Shown: one piece after another, positions 48,700-57,287 of the stretch
How the letters are laid out: the number at the start of each line of letters is the position of its first letter
Position numbering within the stretch: position 1 is the stretch's first letter
Virus record (IMG/VR): IMGVR_UViG_3300050025_000126
Location: 43,277 to 107,276 of that record
Reading direction: 5' to 3' (one strand)
DNA length: 64,000 nucleotides
Source of the DNA: a virus
Position numbers and translations under genes: made by a program
Notes under the pieces: model-generated
What the model saw: only the letters and a program-made list of their open reading frames with translations
The model's database searches: none
What the model was told of the DNA's origin: nothing

Positions 48700-48885
48700 T
48701 TAGTTCAATACTATCGTTGCTTCTGCTTCTTGTTTTACTTGTGCTACCGACTTGCCCAAAAGGGTCTCTAGAAACACCAGATGCTTGTGTTGGTGTTCAA
48801 GTAATTGTAAACTAGAGTTAAGCTCCCTGGTAAGCTGTCGGATTAATCTTTGGTCTCTTGTGAGCGGCTTACTTTGTTTCTTCAT
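48700..48885 (-). CDS. Small coiled-coil protein
   Basis: A 61-residue helical protein (KKQSKPLTRDQRLIRQLTRE ... heptad leucines). Overlaps the polymerase C-terminal gene by 17 bases, so it is coupled to it; a polymerase accessory role is possible but only by context. Confidence 0.5.
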   Translation of the reverse strand: MKKQSKPLTRDQRLIRQLTRELNSSLQLLEHQHKHLVFLETLLGKSVAQVKQEAEATIVLN

Positions 48886-51151
48886 CTTTTACCTTTTCTA
48901 CGGGGCCTCTAATTAATTGTAATTTGCGGAAACTCCAGCCTTTGTTCAAGTCGGTTTTGGTAATTACTCCGACTATAATTGAACCGACCTTCAAATTCGT
49001 TACTTCTGCTGGGTATCCTCCATCTTGACCTGGCCATGATACCACTTCTTTTTTGAAACCGCAAGCGTCGATGAAAACTTTCTTGGCCGACTTGGATTTG
49101 TTTTGGTAGGAGAACGTCTCCAAATTGTCTACATGTCCTACAATTGCACACTTGAACCCGTTCTGTGGCAGTTCCAACGCCGTGTCCACATCAACAAGGT
49201 CTGCTCTACTTACAACCCTATCTACTGAATCAACCTCTTCTCTAGCTTCTCTGCTCCAGGCCTTGTAGTGGTAAAGCAAATCTCCCGTTTCGTTTTCGGT
49301 AAAATAAAGCCCATCGTTTACCGACATCAAATTCCTAATATCCTCTGAATAAGCAGGCAATACATCTTTCTTTACCTGGAAGCGCCCCAATGCGTCTAAT
49401 GTAGGATATTGGACCTTTGACTTGTTATACTTTTTCCCTTCTGCCAGCGTATAACGCTTTAGCAGTGTCTGGTATTGCTCGATTCGTTCTGCGATTGATA
49501 AATTGGGGTCGAACAAGCTGTCCAAAATCCCAGCGACAAACAATGTATGCATAGTTCCAATTGTAATAGCACTTCTACGCCACTTACCCTCTACCGCCCC
49601 AGCCTTCCTATACTCCACAATCTTCTTGCAAAAATCGTCTGCCGATTCGTAAGGCGCATATTGATTGAGCTGGGCATGGGCCGTTTCACCAATACCATAG
49701 CACAAATCAATAGGGGCTCTAATTCTATCACCTACAATAGCCCAAGTAGGCTTAGACAATTTGATATCTGGTAAGTCTACGATATTTTCGACGTAAGGCC
49801 AGAATTTTTCTGTCACTTCTTCTTTTTTAGCGTTTTTTAATACGCTACACCACCACTCTAAGGGATAGTAATGCTTGAGCCAGGCACAAGCATAAGAAAT
49901 AACTACATATCCCACACTGTGTGCTTGGCAAAAAGAGTAAGCAGAAAATTCGAGTAAGCCAGACCACACTTCTTTTGCCTTATTTAATCCAATCTTAGGT
50001 GCGGCACGTTCGGTGAAAAAGGTGTATAATTTTGCCATTTCTTCGGGCTTCTTTTTTGCTGACAATCGGCGAAACGCTTCCGCTTCGCCTCCTGTACACC
50101 CGGTTAGATTTTGATAAACCTTCTGCAACCCCTCCTGGAATACAATTAGACCATAGGTGTCAGGAAGAAGAGCGTCAAATTCTGGTAAAATGTCTTTACT
50201 ACCAGGAAGGCCTCTAACCCTTCTAGCGTACTCTACTAACAGATTGTGTTTCTGCCCTGGTACGTCTGGATTGCTGACCACATAATTAAGCGGTCCAGGG
50301 CGGTCCAGGGCGGTAAAAGCTGCCATAGCCGCAATGCTATTGATTCCAGGAGTACCGTCGGGCCTTATGTGGTTAAATTGTCTTAGCCACTGAACGGCAG
50401 ATGCTGTGTTATACTGAAATACGGTTTCTGTTTTACCTTGACTGACATCTTTGTACACATCTAGATCTGTCGGAAGGTCCCAGATATCAACAAAATTATG
50501 GGAGACAGGGTCTAGAACAAGCCGGTGAGAGGGCACCTTGCGACCGTTTACGTTTTGTTCTACGGGGGACAATTGATTCTTTCTGCTGGCAATCAATTGT
50601 AAACACGATTGAATGTCCCTTAAACACAGCACGACAAGAAAATCAAACTTTAGAGCGCCTACATTTTCAATTTCTGAACCAGTAAAGGCTGTTACCTTAA
50701 TTCCAGATACGGACGTAATAGGGATAAAGTCACTGATTGGTTTGGGAGCAATTACGAATGCAGAAGCGTGCCTTCCTCTTTGACGTGGAAGTGCTAGTGC
50801 AGACTTGGCTATAGCCCACTGTTCTGGATATTTACTAATGTAGGTCTTTAGGGCCTCGTCCCTCTCGATGCTGCCCTGATGGTTGCCTTCATCGTCAGAC
50901 CATCCCATGATAAACCTTAGGTCCGAAAGCCCCTGAGGAGGCATTTCAAATTTCTTTACAAGGTCTTCGATATCTTGAGGGACCACCCCTAGAGTAAAGC
51001 GGGCCACGTCCTTAACACTGTTCTTTAGCTTAAGTGTAGTCAAAACACTTACCTGCGCCTGGCAATCTCCAAATCTTTCCTGAAGCCAGCCAGGGAAATA
51101 TGGCTTAAGGGTGCCATTTTTAGAACTATTTGTTATTTTTGCGAATTTCAT
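48869..51151 (-). CDS. dnaE: DNA polymerase III alpha, C-terminal part (split DnaE)
   Basis: I choose ATG 51151, overlapping the stop of the N-terminal part by 4 bases (ATGA); a TTG 15 bases upstream is also in frame. The 760-residue protein starts with a 19-residue lead (MKFAKITNSSKNG...) and joins the alpha-subunit sequence at GWLQERFGDC, continuing through palm, thumb and fingers (ALKFDFLVVLCLRDIQ, holding the third catalytic Asp by alignment with E. coli D555; LDRPGPLNYVV; YGLIVFQEGLQKVYQ; FRRLSAKKKPEEMAK; AHSVGYVVISYACAWLKHYYP) to a terminal OB-like region. It lacks the first two catalytic Asp, which lie on the other polypeptide. Confidence 0.85.
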   Translation of the reverse strand: MKFAKITNSSKNGTLKPYFPGWLQERFGDCQAQVSVLTTLKLKNSVKDVARFTLGVVPQDIEDLVKKFEMPPQGLSDLRFIMGWSDDEGNHQGSIERDEALKTYISKYPEQWAIAKSALALPRQRGRHASAFVIAPKPISDFIPITSVSGIKVTAFTGSEIENVGALKFDFLVVLCLRDIQSCLQLIASRKNQLSPVEQNVNGRKVPSHRLVLDPVSHNFVDIWDLPTDLDVYKDVSQGKTETVFQYNTASAVQWLRQFNHIRPDGTPGINSIAAMAAFTALDRPGPLNYVVSNPDVPGQKHNLLVEYARRVRGLPGSKDILPEFDALLPDTYGLIVFQEGLQKVYQNLTGCTGGEAEAFRRLSAKKKPEEMAKLYTFFTERAAPKIGLNKAKEVWSGLLEFSAYSFCQAHSVGYVVISYACAWLKHYYPLEWWCSVLKNAKKEEVTEKFWPYVENIVDLPDIKLSKPTWAIVGDRIRAPIDLCYGIGETAHAQLNQYAPYESADDFCKKIVEYRKAGAVEGKWRRSAITIGTMHTLFVAGILDSLFDPNLSIAERIEQYQTLLKRYTLAEGKKYNKSKVQYPTLDALGRFQVKKDVLPAYSEDIRNLMSVNDGLYFTENETGDLLYHYKAWSREAREEVDSVDRVVSRADLVDVDTALELPQNGFKCAIVGHVDNLETFSYQNKSKSAKKVFIDACGFKKEVVSWPGQDGGYPAEVTNLKVGSIIVGVITKTDLNKGWSFRKLQLIRGPVEKVKDEETK

Positions 51152-54100
51152 TGGTTGTTCCACCAAGGAACGAAATCTATGTTTTCTTCTACCACTTTTT
51201 TAATAGGAAGTACACCTTTTTCTGTTTCTACTCGAAAATCTTCCGGGAGAACATGTTTTGTGCCATCTTCCGCCTCAACCTCTACGACATCACAGTCCTT
51301 GCCGCAAAGAAGATCTCTATTAGAGAAATCCAAATCCACGTCTGGCATAGTGTGGGACTTAATTCTGTCCAATGTAAGAAACCTGTCTAGGCTAAGTCCA
51401 TGTTGAATGGGGTCAATCGAGGTGATACCTAACAGATAAGAAAGTAACACACCTCCTGCGCTATTGTGTACCGCGTATTCAGAGGTCAAAAAGGAATGGT
51501 CATGTTCAACTTCGAGGTCAAACACCTCTTTTATTGATGAATATTCCTTACTTAAAACAGTAGACCAATATCCTATAGTTGATTCATTGGACCATCTAAA
51601 CTCTATTTTATAACTTCTATTACATAGATATTTTCCACGATAAAAAGGCTCTCTTGTATTTACAGACGATGGGATTCCAAACCTTAGAAGAGCTTCCCTA
51701 AAAGAATCCTTCAGAAGCACGCTGGTTGTATCGAAGGTGTAGCTTGGTCTTCCCTTTCCTTTTTTAGGTTTTTTTGTGTGACCATCAGAGTCCATGAGGC
51801 CCAGGAGGAGTGATTTTAGCAAATTTTTTGGCCAATTCAACCACTCTTTCGGGATGTATTTTGTTCCAGAAGAGTTTTTGTACAACGGAAACAAGCTCCG
51901 GAATAGTTTACACAGAATACTTGAACTTGCCATCAGCTGAACTAGTTTTTTAGTCTTGTGTTGGACCTCAACAGGTTTAGATACGCAGTAAGGGGCTAGA
52001 ATGGCTTTTATCTTTTCTATGCCGTCACGATCTTTTGTGTTGAACGCAACCCCTAGTCGTTGTTCTTTGTTTATCCAACCGTCCCCAATCCACCGACCCA
52101 GAAGATAGGAAAAATCTTCAGAGACGTTAATATACCTTGGGTGGTTAACAGTTTTGGGGGTCCTCCATTCGTCGACCGTGAGACCAACCTTACTTAGTTC
52201 ATCGTTTATTTTAGATAAAGCTAGAATGCTTCTTGTGGCTTTTCTCCCATTTTTCATAACAAGAGGCGGGACGTATCCGTTTCTGACTTTCCCTAGAAAG
52301 GTCCTGTTCCCACCGAGACGTCTTCCTCCAGGTATTTCGCTGATAAAAGTCCGTGAGATAATCTTCGACTCTTCAACGTCCACCCCGTCGTGGACAAACT
52401 CAGCCAAGTCTAACGGGTCTGGGGAAACTTCTTTTACCAAAATTCTAGGAGTGAAAACAACATCTCCGACTTTAAGAGCATCCGCTTCTATCCAGCTCGG
52501 GACCCATTTTTCATCTTTCCAAACCCTGATACTGGACAGAGTTGATTTGCTGAGCCTTTCCAATCCGGCAATTTTCGATCTTTTGAAACCGTATACTTTG
52601 TGGTCTTTTGTTAGAAGAAATGGAGTGTGTTTGTAGGTTGTCTTAAGCTTCACGCATTCTTCGTCTGTGTTGTATTTGAAAGTGTTCGTAACTTTGCGAA
52701 CATTTCCCTGGTGGGAGTAAACTTCATCACCGACTTTTATGTCTCTTATTTTCCTGTACCCACATGTTGTAAGAATTAAGGCGTCACCTTCTAGACAGCC
52801 TCTGGAACTGCCGACAAGAACGCCCTGGTTTTCATACAAACGGCATTGCTCCTCGCACGTAAAGAAGTAGGGCAATAGGTCCACTGTTCCGTTACGGTGG
52901 AACAGCTGTATCTCCTGCTTTAACCTAGCAATATACCTGGGGTCATCTTTAGGCATTCTGCCATGTTGTTCGATAAGTTTCTTGGTGTGACCTAAGGTAT
53001 CTTGGGGATAGAACTTTGTGGGTAGTTGTAGGGTGTTGTCGAATTTGAAGTCTTTGAACGAATCTCTAAACGCATAGCTGTTGTCAACCCAAGATTCAAA
53101 TTCTTTTTCTGAAATATTATGTTTCTCTTTGAAGTGAGCAAAGGCTTCGTCACTTGAATATCGGTGATACGAGGATGCGAACCGCCAGTCCCCCATTTGA
53201 GAAAGTTTTACATCCTGGACGATTTTCATATTTGGTGACGCGAAGTGACAATCGTCCGAGACAACTATGGGTAGGTTATATTTTTTTGCCATACCCATCA
53301 TGAAAACGTTTACCCCCCATTGCAGGTCGCCTCCTGGGGCCGCTGGAGAGCAATCATTTTGTATAAAACCTTCGTGCTTACGAACACCTATAATAGGTAG
53401 AGGAACCTCAACGTCAGTCCAGGTGTGAAAGTTCTTGATAGCCAACAGTGTTAGCTTCTTTTTTCCATTCCACTTGTCGGCTAACTCCTCGGCTTTAATC
53501 TCCCCATCTTCGGTTTTTAGGGTCTTGCCGTAGTAGAACTTCAGAGTCTTTTTTGCTTCACCTTCTCCGACCTCGATAAATACTCCTTTAGAGAATTCTC
53601 GGTCACACACATGAGGAAACACCTCAACAATCATTCTGTCACCAAACAGATGATGAAGTCTTTCAAAATAGCCCTTGGCTGCGCCTAGCTTAACGCTAGC
53701 GGGGCTCTCGGTGTTGATTAGGTGTCGGCTGACCATTCCAACCAAACACCCTGATCCAACAGTTGTTTTAGTTGCAGCAAGCTCTTCCAAATCCGACCAA
53801 TCAAACAGTGGCTTGCGCTCTGAGCCGTGGATTTCCGCTCTATCGTCAGCCTTAGATAAAAGTTTGACGCCTTTAAGATAAGCGTCGTAATTTTGAAAAC
53901 CTAACGTGATGTGGTAATATTTATTGTAAGAGTAAAACGTTCCATCTGGATGGTCAGCCTTCCAGTTATCCTTATCCATGCCACGGGGCACGGTGTCAGT
54001 TTTAGGAATGCCTAATCTAGTTAGAATAGGACAATCGTTTGACCTAAAATACGCCTCAATACCTGGAATTGCGATTAGATTGTTCTTTTTTGCAAGTGCA

Positions 54101-54249
54101 GAGATCCTGTAAATAGCGGCCAGACTTCCGTGGTCGGTTGCTGTAATGGCTCCTGTACCTAGTTCTATTTCTCTAGCACAAAAGGCCTCTGGAGTAGAGG
54201 CTGAGTCTAGAGACATTACGTGGACGTGTGGAGAAACAAAATTCTTCAA
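51148..54249 (-). CDS. dnaE: DNA polymerase III alpha, N-terminal part with intein (split DnaE)
   Basis: A 1033-residue precursor. Residues 1-70 and on are a PHP domain (SPHVHVMSL, TATDHGS). Extein continues to GSSRG, is interrupted by an intein (485-929), resumes at SAGGVLLSYLLGITSIDPI and reaches MPDVDLDFSNRD, which contains the first two catalytic Asp (E. coli D401/D403). It then ends, not in polymerase sequence but in a 42-residue tail (from Cys992) resembling the end of split-intein N-fragments (VVEVEAEDGTKHVLPEDF; VETEKGVLPIKKVVEE). Residues about 215-299 form another insertion of similar character. Coupled by ATGA to the C-terminal part. Confidence 0.85.
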   Translation of the reverse strand: MKNFVSPHVHVMSLDSASTPEAFCAREIELGTGAITATDHGSLAAIYRISALAKKNNLIAIPGIEAYFRSNDCPILTRLGIPKTDTVPRGMDKDNWKADHPDGTFYSYNKYYHITLGFQNYDAYLKGVKLLSKADDRAEIHGSERKPLFDWSDLEELAATKTTVGSGCLVGMVSRHLINTESPASVKLGAAKGYFERLHHLFGDRMIVEVFPHVCDREFSKGVFIEVGEGEAKKTLKFYYGKTLKTEDGEIKAEELADKWNGKKKLTLLAIKNFHTWTDVEVPLPIIGVRKHEGFIQNDCSPAAPGGDLQWGVNVFMMGMAKKYNLPIVVSDDCHFASPNMKIVQDVKLSQMGDWRFASSYHRYSSDEAFAHFKEKHNISEKEFESWVDNSYAFRDSFKDFKFDNTLQLPTKFYPQDTLGHTKKLIEQHGRMPKDDPRYIARLKQEIQLFHRNGTVDLLPYFFTCEEQCRLYENQGVLVGSSRGCLEGDALILTTCGYRKIRDIKVGDEVYSHQGNVRKVTNTFKYNTDEECVKLKTTYKHTPFLLTKDHKVYGFKRSKIAGLERLSKSTLSSIRVWKDEKWVPSWIEADALKVGDVVFTPRILVKEVSPDPLDLAEFVHDGVDVEESKIISRTFISEIPGGRRLGGNRTFLGKVRNGYVPPLVMKNGRKATRSILALSKINDELSKVGLTVDEWRTPKTVNHPRYINVSEDFSYLLGRWIGDGWINKEQRLGVAFNTKDRDGIEKIKAILAPYCVSKPVEVQHKTKKLVQLMASSSILCKLFRSLFPLYKNSSGTKYIPKEWLNWPKNLLKSLLLGLMDSDGHTKKPKKGKGRPSYTFDTTSVLLKDSFREALLRFGIPSSVNTREPFYRGKYLCNRSYKIEFRWSNESTIGYWSTVLSKEYSSIKEVFDLEVEHDHSFLTSEYAVHNSAGGVLLSYLLGITSIDPIQHGLSLDRFLTLDRIKSHTMPDVDLDFSNRDLLCGKDCDVVEVEAEDGTKHVLPEDFRVETEKGVLPIKKVVEENIDFVPWWNNQ
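51151..51276 (-). other. Hint/split-intein-like tail of the DnaE N-terminal part
   Basis: Encodes residues 992-1033. It begins with Cys directly after the polymerase sequence and its 45 residues align by eye with the last part (block B onward) of DnaE-type IntN fragments: V-[VF]-E-x(3)-E-D-G-T/S ... then x-G-x-L-P-I-x-x-[IV]. Block A and the first 50 residues of a normal IntN are missing. Confidence 0.45.
51463..52797 (-). mobile_element. Intein with LAGLIDADG endonuclease in DnaE
   Basis: Codes for residues 485-929 (445 residues). Starts CLEGDALILT (block A), has LTKDHKVY (block B), two LAGLIDADG motifs (LLGRWIGDG about 716-724; LLLGLMDSDG about 814-823), and ends FDLEVEHDHSFLTSEYAVHN followed by Ser (+1). 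All splicing residues are present, so it should be active in splicing; insertion is at GSSRG/SAGG in the polymerase palm region. Confidence 0.9.
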
Positions 54250-54254
54250 AATAC

Positions 54255-54464
54255 CTACTTTAGCTCTGCTGCAACCTTGGCCATGGCGCCCTCAATGACA
54301 ACCTTAGCGTTTACCTCTTGGTTGTGGGCAGCTTCTTTTTCTTTAAGCTGCTTAACCAATGTGTCAATTTCGTGTTTAATATTCTTGATGTTTTCTACCT
54401 TACGACCTCTGTCAATGGACAGTCTAGCCAAGGTATCATACGGGTCTTCTTTTGTATCAGACAT
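54255..54464 (-). CDS. Small coiled-coil protein
   Basis: A 69-residue, fully helical and charged protein (KVENIKNIKHEIDTLVKQLK ...) just upstream of the polymerase gene. GGGGGTAAAC precedes the ATG. Possibly a small structural or regulatory subunit; no family recognised. Confidence 0.55.
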   Translation of the reverse strand: MSDTKEDPYDTLARLSIDRGRKVENIKNIKHEIDTLVKQLKEKEAAHNQEVNAKVVIEGAMAKVAAELK

Positions 54465-54474
54465 GTTTACCCCC

Positions 54475-54600
54475 TTAAAGTCTACTAATTACAACGGCCC
54501 AGTTTGCGATTGCAAGAAAGAGTAAAAAGAACGCTTGCCACAATTCTCTTTTAGCAAAGCTACGTCCTGCTAAGTTAGCGCACCACATAGCAATGGCCAT
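54475..54600 (-). CDS. Small membrane protein, 41 residues
   Basis: ATG 54600 to TAA 54475. Two hydrophobic patches (MAIAMWCANLAG; AFFLLFLAIANWAVVI), the second a clear membrane helix. The start is the first ATG in frame after a stop; the ribosome site is weak, so the 5' end is uncertain. Confidence 0.45.
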   Translation of the reverse strand: MAIAMWCANLAGRSFAKRELWQAFFLLFLAIANWAVVISRL

Positions 54601-54628
54601 ACCATAAACGATCCAAAATATATATCCA

Positions 54629-54796
54629 TTAAATCCTACTTTCTTCCCACGCTTCTTCGAGGTGAGAGGCTAAAGAATAGCACAGCAGCCCGCACAAAGC
54701 AAACGTTAAAAGGTCTCCGTCACAAAAAGCTCCGACGGCATGCGTTCCAAAGAACGCAGCAGCAAAGCCATGAACACAAGCAGAAAGGTATCTCAT
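54629..54796 (-). CDS. Small Cys-rich membrane-type protein, 55 residues
   Basis: ATG 54796 to TAA 54629. MRYLSACVHGFAAAFFGTHA and LTFALCGLLCYSLASHL are hydrophobic segments; five cysteines; acidic tail. Fills the space between the coiled-coil and HTH-like genes. Function unknown. Confidence 0.5.
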   Translation of the reverse strand: MRYLSACVHGFAAAFFGTHAVGAFCDGDLLTFALCGLLCYSLASHLEEAWEESRI

Positions 54797-54804
54797 ATTT
54801 CGTA

Positions 54805-55014
54805 CTATACGCCCATTTGAGCGCGAAGTACAGAGATAATTTTTTGATAACGAATTTCTACTTCTTCTTCGGTGATATTGAGGGCTTGGGCGATGATGTG
54901 AGCGGGGGCGCCTTCGGGGTAGCGTTTTTCTAACGCAGTTATACTATTACCATAACGCTTAACAGCAATATAGTCTGGCAGTGTTTCTAGCATGTTTTGT
55001 ACATCTTGCGTCAT
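54805..55014 (-). CDS. Small helix-turn-helix-like protein
   Basis: A 69-residue protein. Residues about 34-60 (GAPAHIIAQALNITEEEVEI) fit a helix-turn-helix of the type seen in sigma region 4 and small regulators. It overlaps its upstream neighbour by 4 bases (ATGA). A DNA-binding regulator of phage transcription is possible; the call is by pattern. Confidence 0.5.
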   Translation of the reverse strand: MTQDVQNMLETLPDYIAVKRYGNSITALEKRYPEGAPAHIIAQALNITEEEVEIRYQKIISVLRAQMGV

Positions 55015-55400
55015 TGACTTCCGTGGAGGCCCGAAACGTTAGCTTCTGCTTTTGCCAGCTGCTTTGCCAAGGCTCCATAAGAATCTTGGTACAGTTTTTG
55101 CATCTTTTTTACGCTTAGGAGCGCCGCCTGGATAACCGACTTGTGAGACTTCGCCTGCTCTAAAAAATTCTCCAAGGTGTTGACATCCTTGCAAGTAGCC
55201 AAATATTCATCTCTATTGACTAAATCCTTGTCCTTGCAATCTTTACGCCTCTTCTTGGCTACTTCCAAGCCTTCTTTAGTTGTTACCTCGGTTACGATAG
55301 CTTTATCTAGGTCAGCTTGAGTATGTTGGATTCGTACTTCTAAGTTTTGTAGCTCTACGTGAACTACCCCCATTTTGCTCGTTATTTCGGTGGCGGTCAC
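55011..55400 (-). CDS. Coiled-coil protein
   Basis: A 129-residue protein predicted as two antiparallel helices (heptads from residue 10 to 115, with KKRRKDCKDKD in the turn), a layout like the arms of SbcC/Rad50 in miniature. It lies between the SbcD-like phosphoesterase gene and the HTH-like gene, overlapping both by 4 bases. No ATPase motif, so it is not SbcC. Confidence 0.55.
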   Translation of the reverse strand: MTATEITSKMGVVHVELQNLEVRIQHTQADLDKAIVTEVTTKEGLEVAKKRRKDCKDKDLVNRDEYLATCKDVNTLENFLEQAKSHKSVIQAALLSVKKMQKLYQDSYGALAKQLAKAEANVSGLHGSQ

Positions 55401-56506
55401 AGCCCCTCAAACGGCTTGATAATATCATTATATTTGGGTTTCTTATCAGCTTCATCAACCAGAATGAGTCTAGAATCGCCTACAGCATGAGATTCAGTAG
55501 ATTCCGCAATCCACTGGCCACAAGTATTGTCAGGGCTTCCAATGCTAAGAGCGTAAGCGTCAGGGGGTACTAGACACGAATTGGTAATCATAGTGACATT
55601 GCCAGGTAGAACAGTCATCGAGGCCGTATGGATGTGCCCACAAGCATACACTTGAAAGGGCGCTCCGATATTACGAGCTGAATTCCACTTAGCAATCTGT
55701 TGAGCTAGACTTGCTACGTTAATAGACTTACCTGGATACCCTGGTTTAAGTACGGTATCACCGTGGGTACCAAACAGCTTGTTATTGAACAGAGGTGTGA
55801 TGTAATAAGGAGTCTTAGGAATGAAGAACTTGCAATTGGTAACACCTGAGTTTAACACAGCCGTCTTTACAGAATAATAAATCATCGTCTCGATACTATC
55901 AAACTTCTGCTGGACAGCACGATCAGGGTGACGCATCATATTGCGACCATGGTTTCCGCTTGCGCAATAGATATCAACGTTGGGGTATTGAGCGGCTTCA
56001 AACATGATATACTGCGTAAGATAGTGTACGGCAGCCGCAAATTGAATAGCTAGAGGTTCACCGTCTCGCGGGTCGTGAAGCATCCCTTGAATAATATCCC
56101 CAAGAAGATGAATTACTAGTTTGGTTTCTTGGCGATACGTAGTTTTGTAATCTGCTACTTGTTCTGCAACAACTCCTAAACGACGACTCTCTTGAATAGT
56201 GTTGTATTCCATCGGGCATTCATAGGGGTCTAGGTGAGAGCCGAAATGAAGGTCGCTTAGAAAGTTGTTTAGAATCCTCTTGCTTGGGCTATGTAGTCTC
56301 TTCCCCGTGTATTTTGGAGGAACACACCAACCCTTACTAAATACCTTAGACAACGACTTTTGCAGTTCTTCTACAACGATAAGGTCTCTAGCTGTAGCTA
56401 CTGCAACTCGTTTATCGATACTTCCTCGGTTGGAACCCCTTAACTCGCCAGCCTTCTCTAACAAATGGTCTCGTACATGCTTCTCGGAAATCGTATGTTT
56501 TGACAT
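55397..56506 (-). CDS. Calcineurin-like metallophosphoesterase (SbcD/Mre11-like fold)
   Basis: A 369-residue protein with the ordered metal-binding motifs SDLHFGSH, LLGDIIQGM, SGNHGRN, GTHGD and CGHIHTA. It could be a nuclease subunit or phosphatase. No SbcC partner is in view, although a small coiled-coil gene is coupled to it by a 4-base overlap. The N-terminal 80 residues are basic and extra to the family core. Confidence 0.75.
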   Translation of the reverse strand: MSKHTISEKHVRDHLLEKAGELRGSNRGSIDKRVAVATARDLIVVEELQKSLSKVFSKGWCVPPKYTGKRLHSPSKRILNNFLSDLHFGSHLDPYECPMEYNTIQESRRLGVVAEQVADYKTTYRQETKLVIHLLGDIIQGMLHDPRDGEPLAIQFAAAVHYLTQYIMFEAAQYPNVDIYCASGNHGRNMMRHPDRAVQQKFDSIETMIYYSVKTAVLNSGVTNCKFFIPKTPYYITPLFNNKLFGTHGDTVLKPGYPGKSINVASLAQQIAKWNSARNIGAPFQVYACGHIHTASMTVLPGNVTMITNSCLVPPDAYALSIGSPDNTCGQWIAESTESHAVGDSRLILVDEADKKPKYNDIIKPFEGL

Positions 56507-56542
56507 TGTTCCTCTGTTTAAAGATTGCTGGCGAGCTGCTAC

Positions 56543-57208
56543 TTATTGAGCTACGTTTTCTACTGGAAATCCTTTTGCGTCTACAGCTGGTACCACTGTA
56601 AACTCGGCTTCTTGAATTTGCCCTTCAGCAATTGGTTCTACAGGTGCAATGTACCCTGAGGTGGCTGGTTCACATTCCTCGTAAATCTCCAAGATTTCAA
56701 TCGTTCCGCCTTCAGTGGGTAGTTGCTCTACATCGCCAATCTTCTTGCCCAATAGAATTGCTTGAACTTCTGGCTTGAAATTACCAAAAGGCAAATAACT
56801 CTTGGTGGGATACATTGGGCTACCGTCCGACTTCTTCATAGTCGTAACCACGAGGCTCTTGTCGTTCACTTCAAAGGTCTTCATTAAACGACCTTCTGAA
56901 TAAGCCTTAGCTACATTAGCGCCTTGTTCAGCGGCGTTGTCTTCTAGAAGCTTGATACGAACAGCCTTAGCAGCTTCAGCGACCTTCTCTACTCCAACTA
57001 CATTAGAAATGCCCTGGAGAATAATCGAAGTGTCGTCCAGGCGTGAGGTAAGCTGGTTGATTTCGTTTTGCATAGCTCGGGCTAGTGCGTTATGGGCTTC
57101 GATAATCTTTTGGATATCTTCAGCGATAAGCCCACGCTTCTTGTTATTGCCTAGACCGTCCTGGCCCTTGTTCAACTGCTTAGATAGTTTCTTGCTTGGT
57201 CGTGTCAT
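56543..57208 (-). CDS. Coiled-coil protein with GreA/GreB C-terminal-like domain
   Basis: A 221-residue protein. Residues about 30-75 are a coiled coil. Residues about 145-185 (NFKPEVQAILLGKKIGDVEQ ... GGTIEILEIY) resemble the FKBP-like C-terminal domain of GreA/GreB elongation factors (L-x-G-K-x-x-G-D-x-V ... E-I-L-E-I). Gre factors bind the secondary channel of RNA polymerase; a phage relative could alter host transcription. The match is short and by eye; an FKBP-like fold of other use is possible. Confidence 0.45.
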   Translation of the reverse strand: MTRPSKKLSKQLNKGQDGLGNNKKRGLIAEDIQKIIEAHNALARAMQNEINQLTSRLDDTSIILQGISNVVGVEKVAEAAKAVRIKLLEDNAAEQGANVAKAYSEGRLMKTFEVNDKSLVVTTMKKSDGSPMYPTKSYLPFGNFKPEVQAILLGKKIGDVEQLPTEGGTIEILEIYEECEPATSGYIAPVEPIAEGQIQEAEFTVVPAVDAKGFPVENVAQ

Positions 57209-57287
57209 TCTTTGTTTCCTTTTGGTTAATCCTGTTGTTTACAATTGTTAAAACTTCTTCTAACTGAGCCTTAATCTCTTTAAGGCC

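Noticed and set aside
50284-50306. Tandem ggtccagggc repeat as a regulatory site
   Set aside because: Lies inside the conserved LDRPGPLNYVV coding motif of the polymerase; explained by codons.
48869-51166. Canonical split intein joining the two DnaE halves
   Set aside because: The C-terminal gene lacks block F and the terminal His-Asn, and the N-terminal tail lacks block A, so ordinary trans-splicing cannot be claimed; kept only as a hypothesis about origin.
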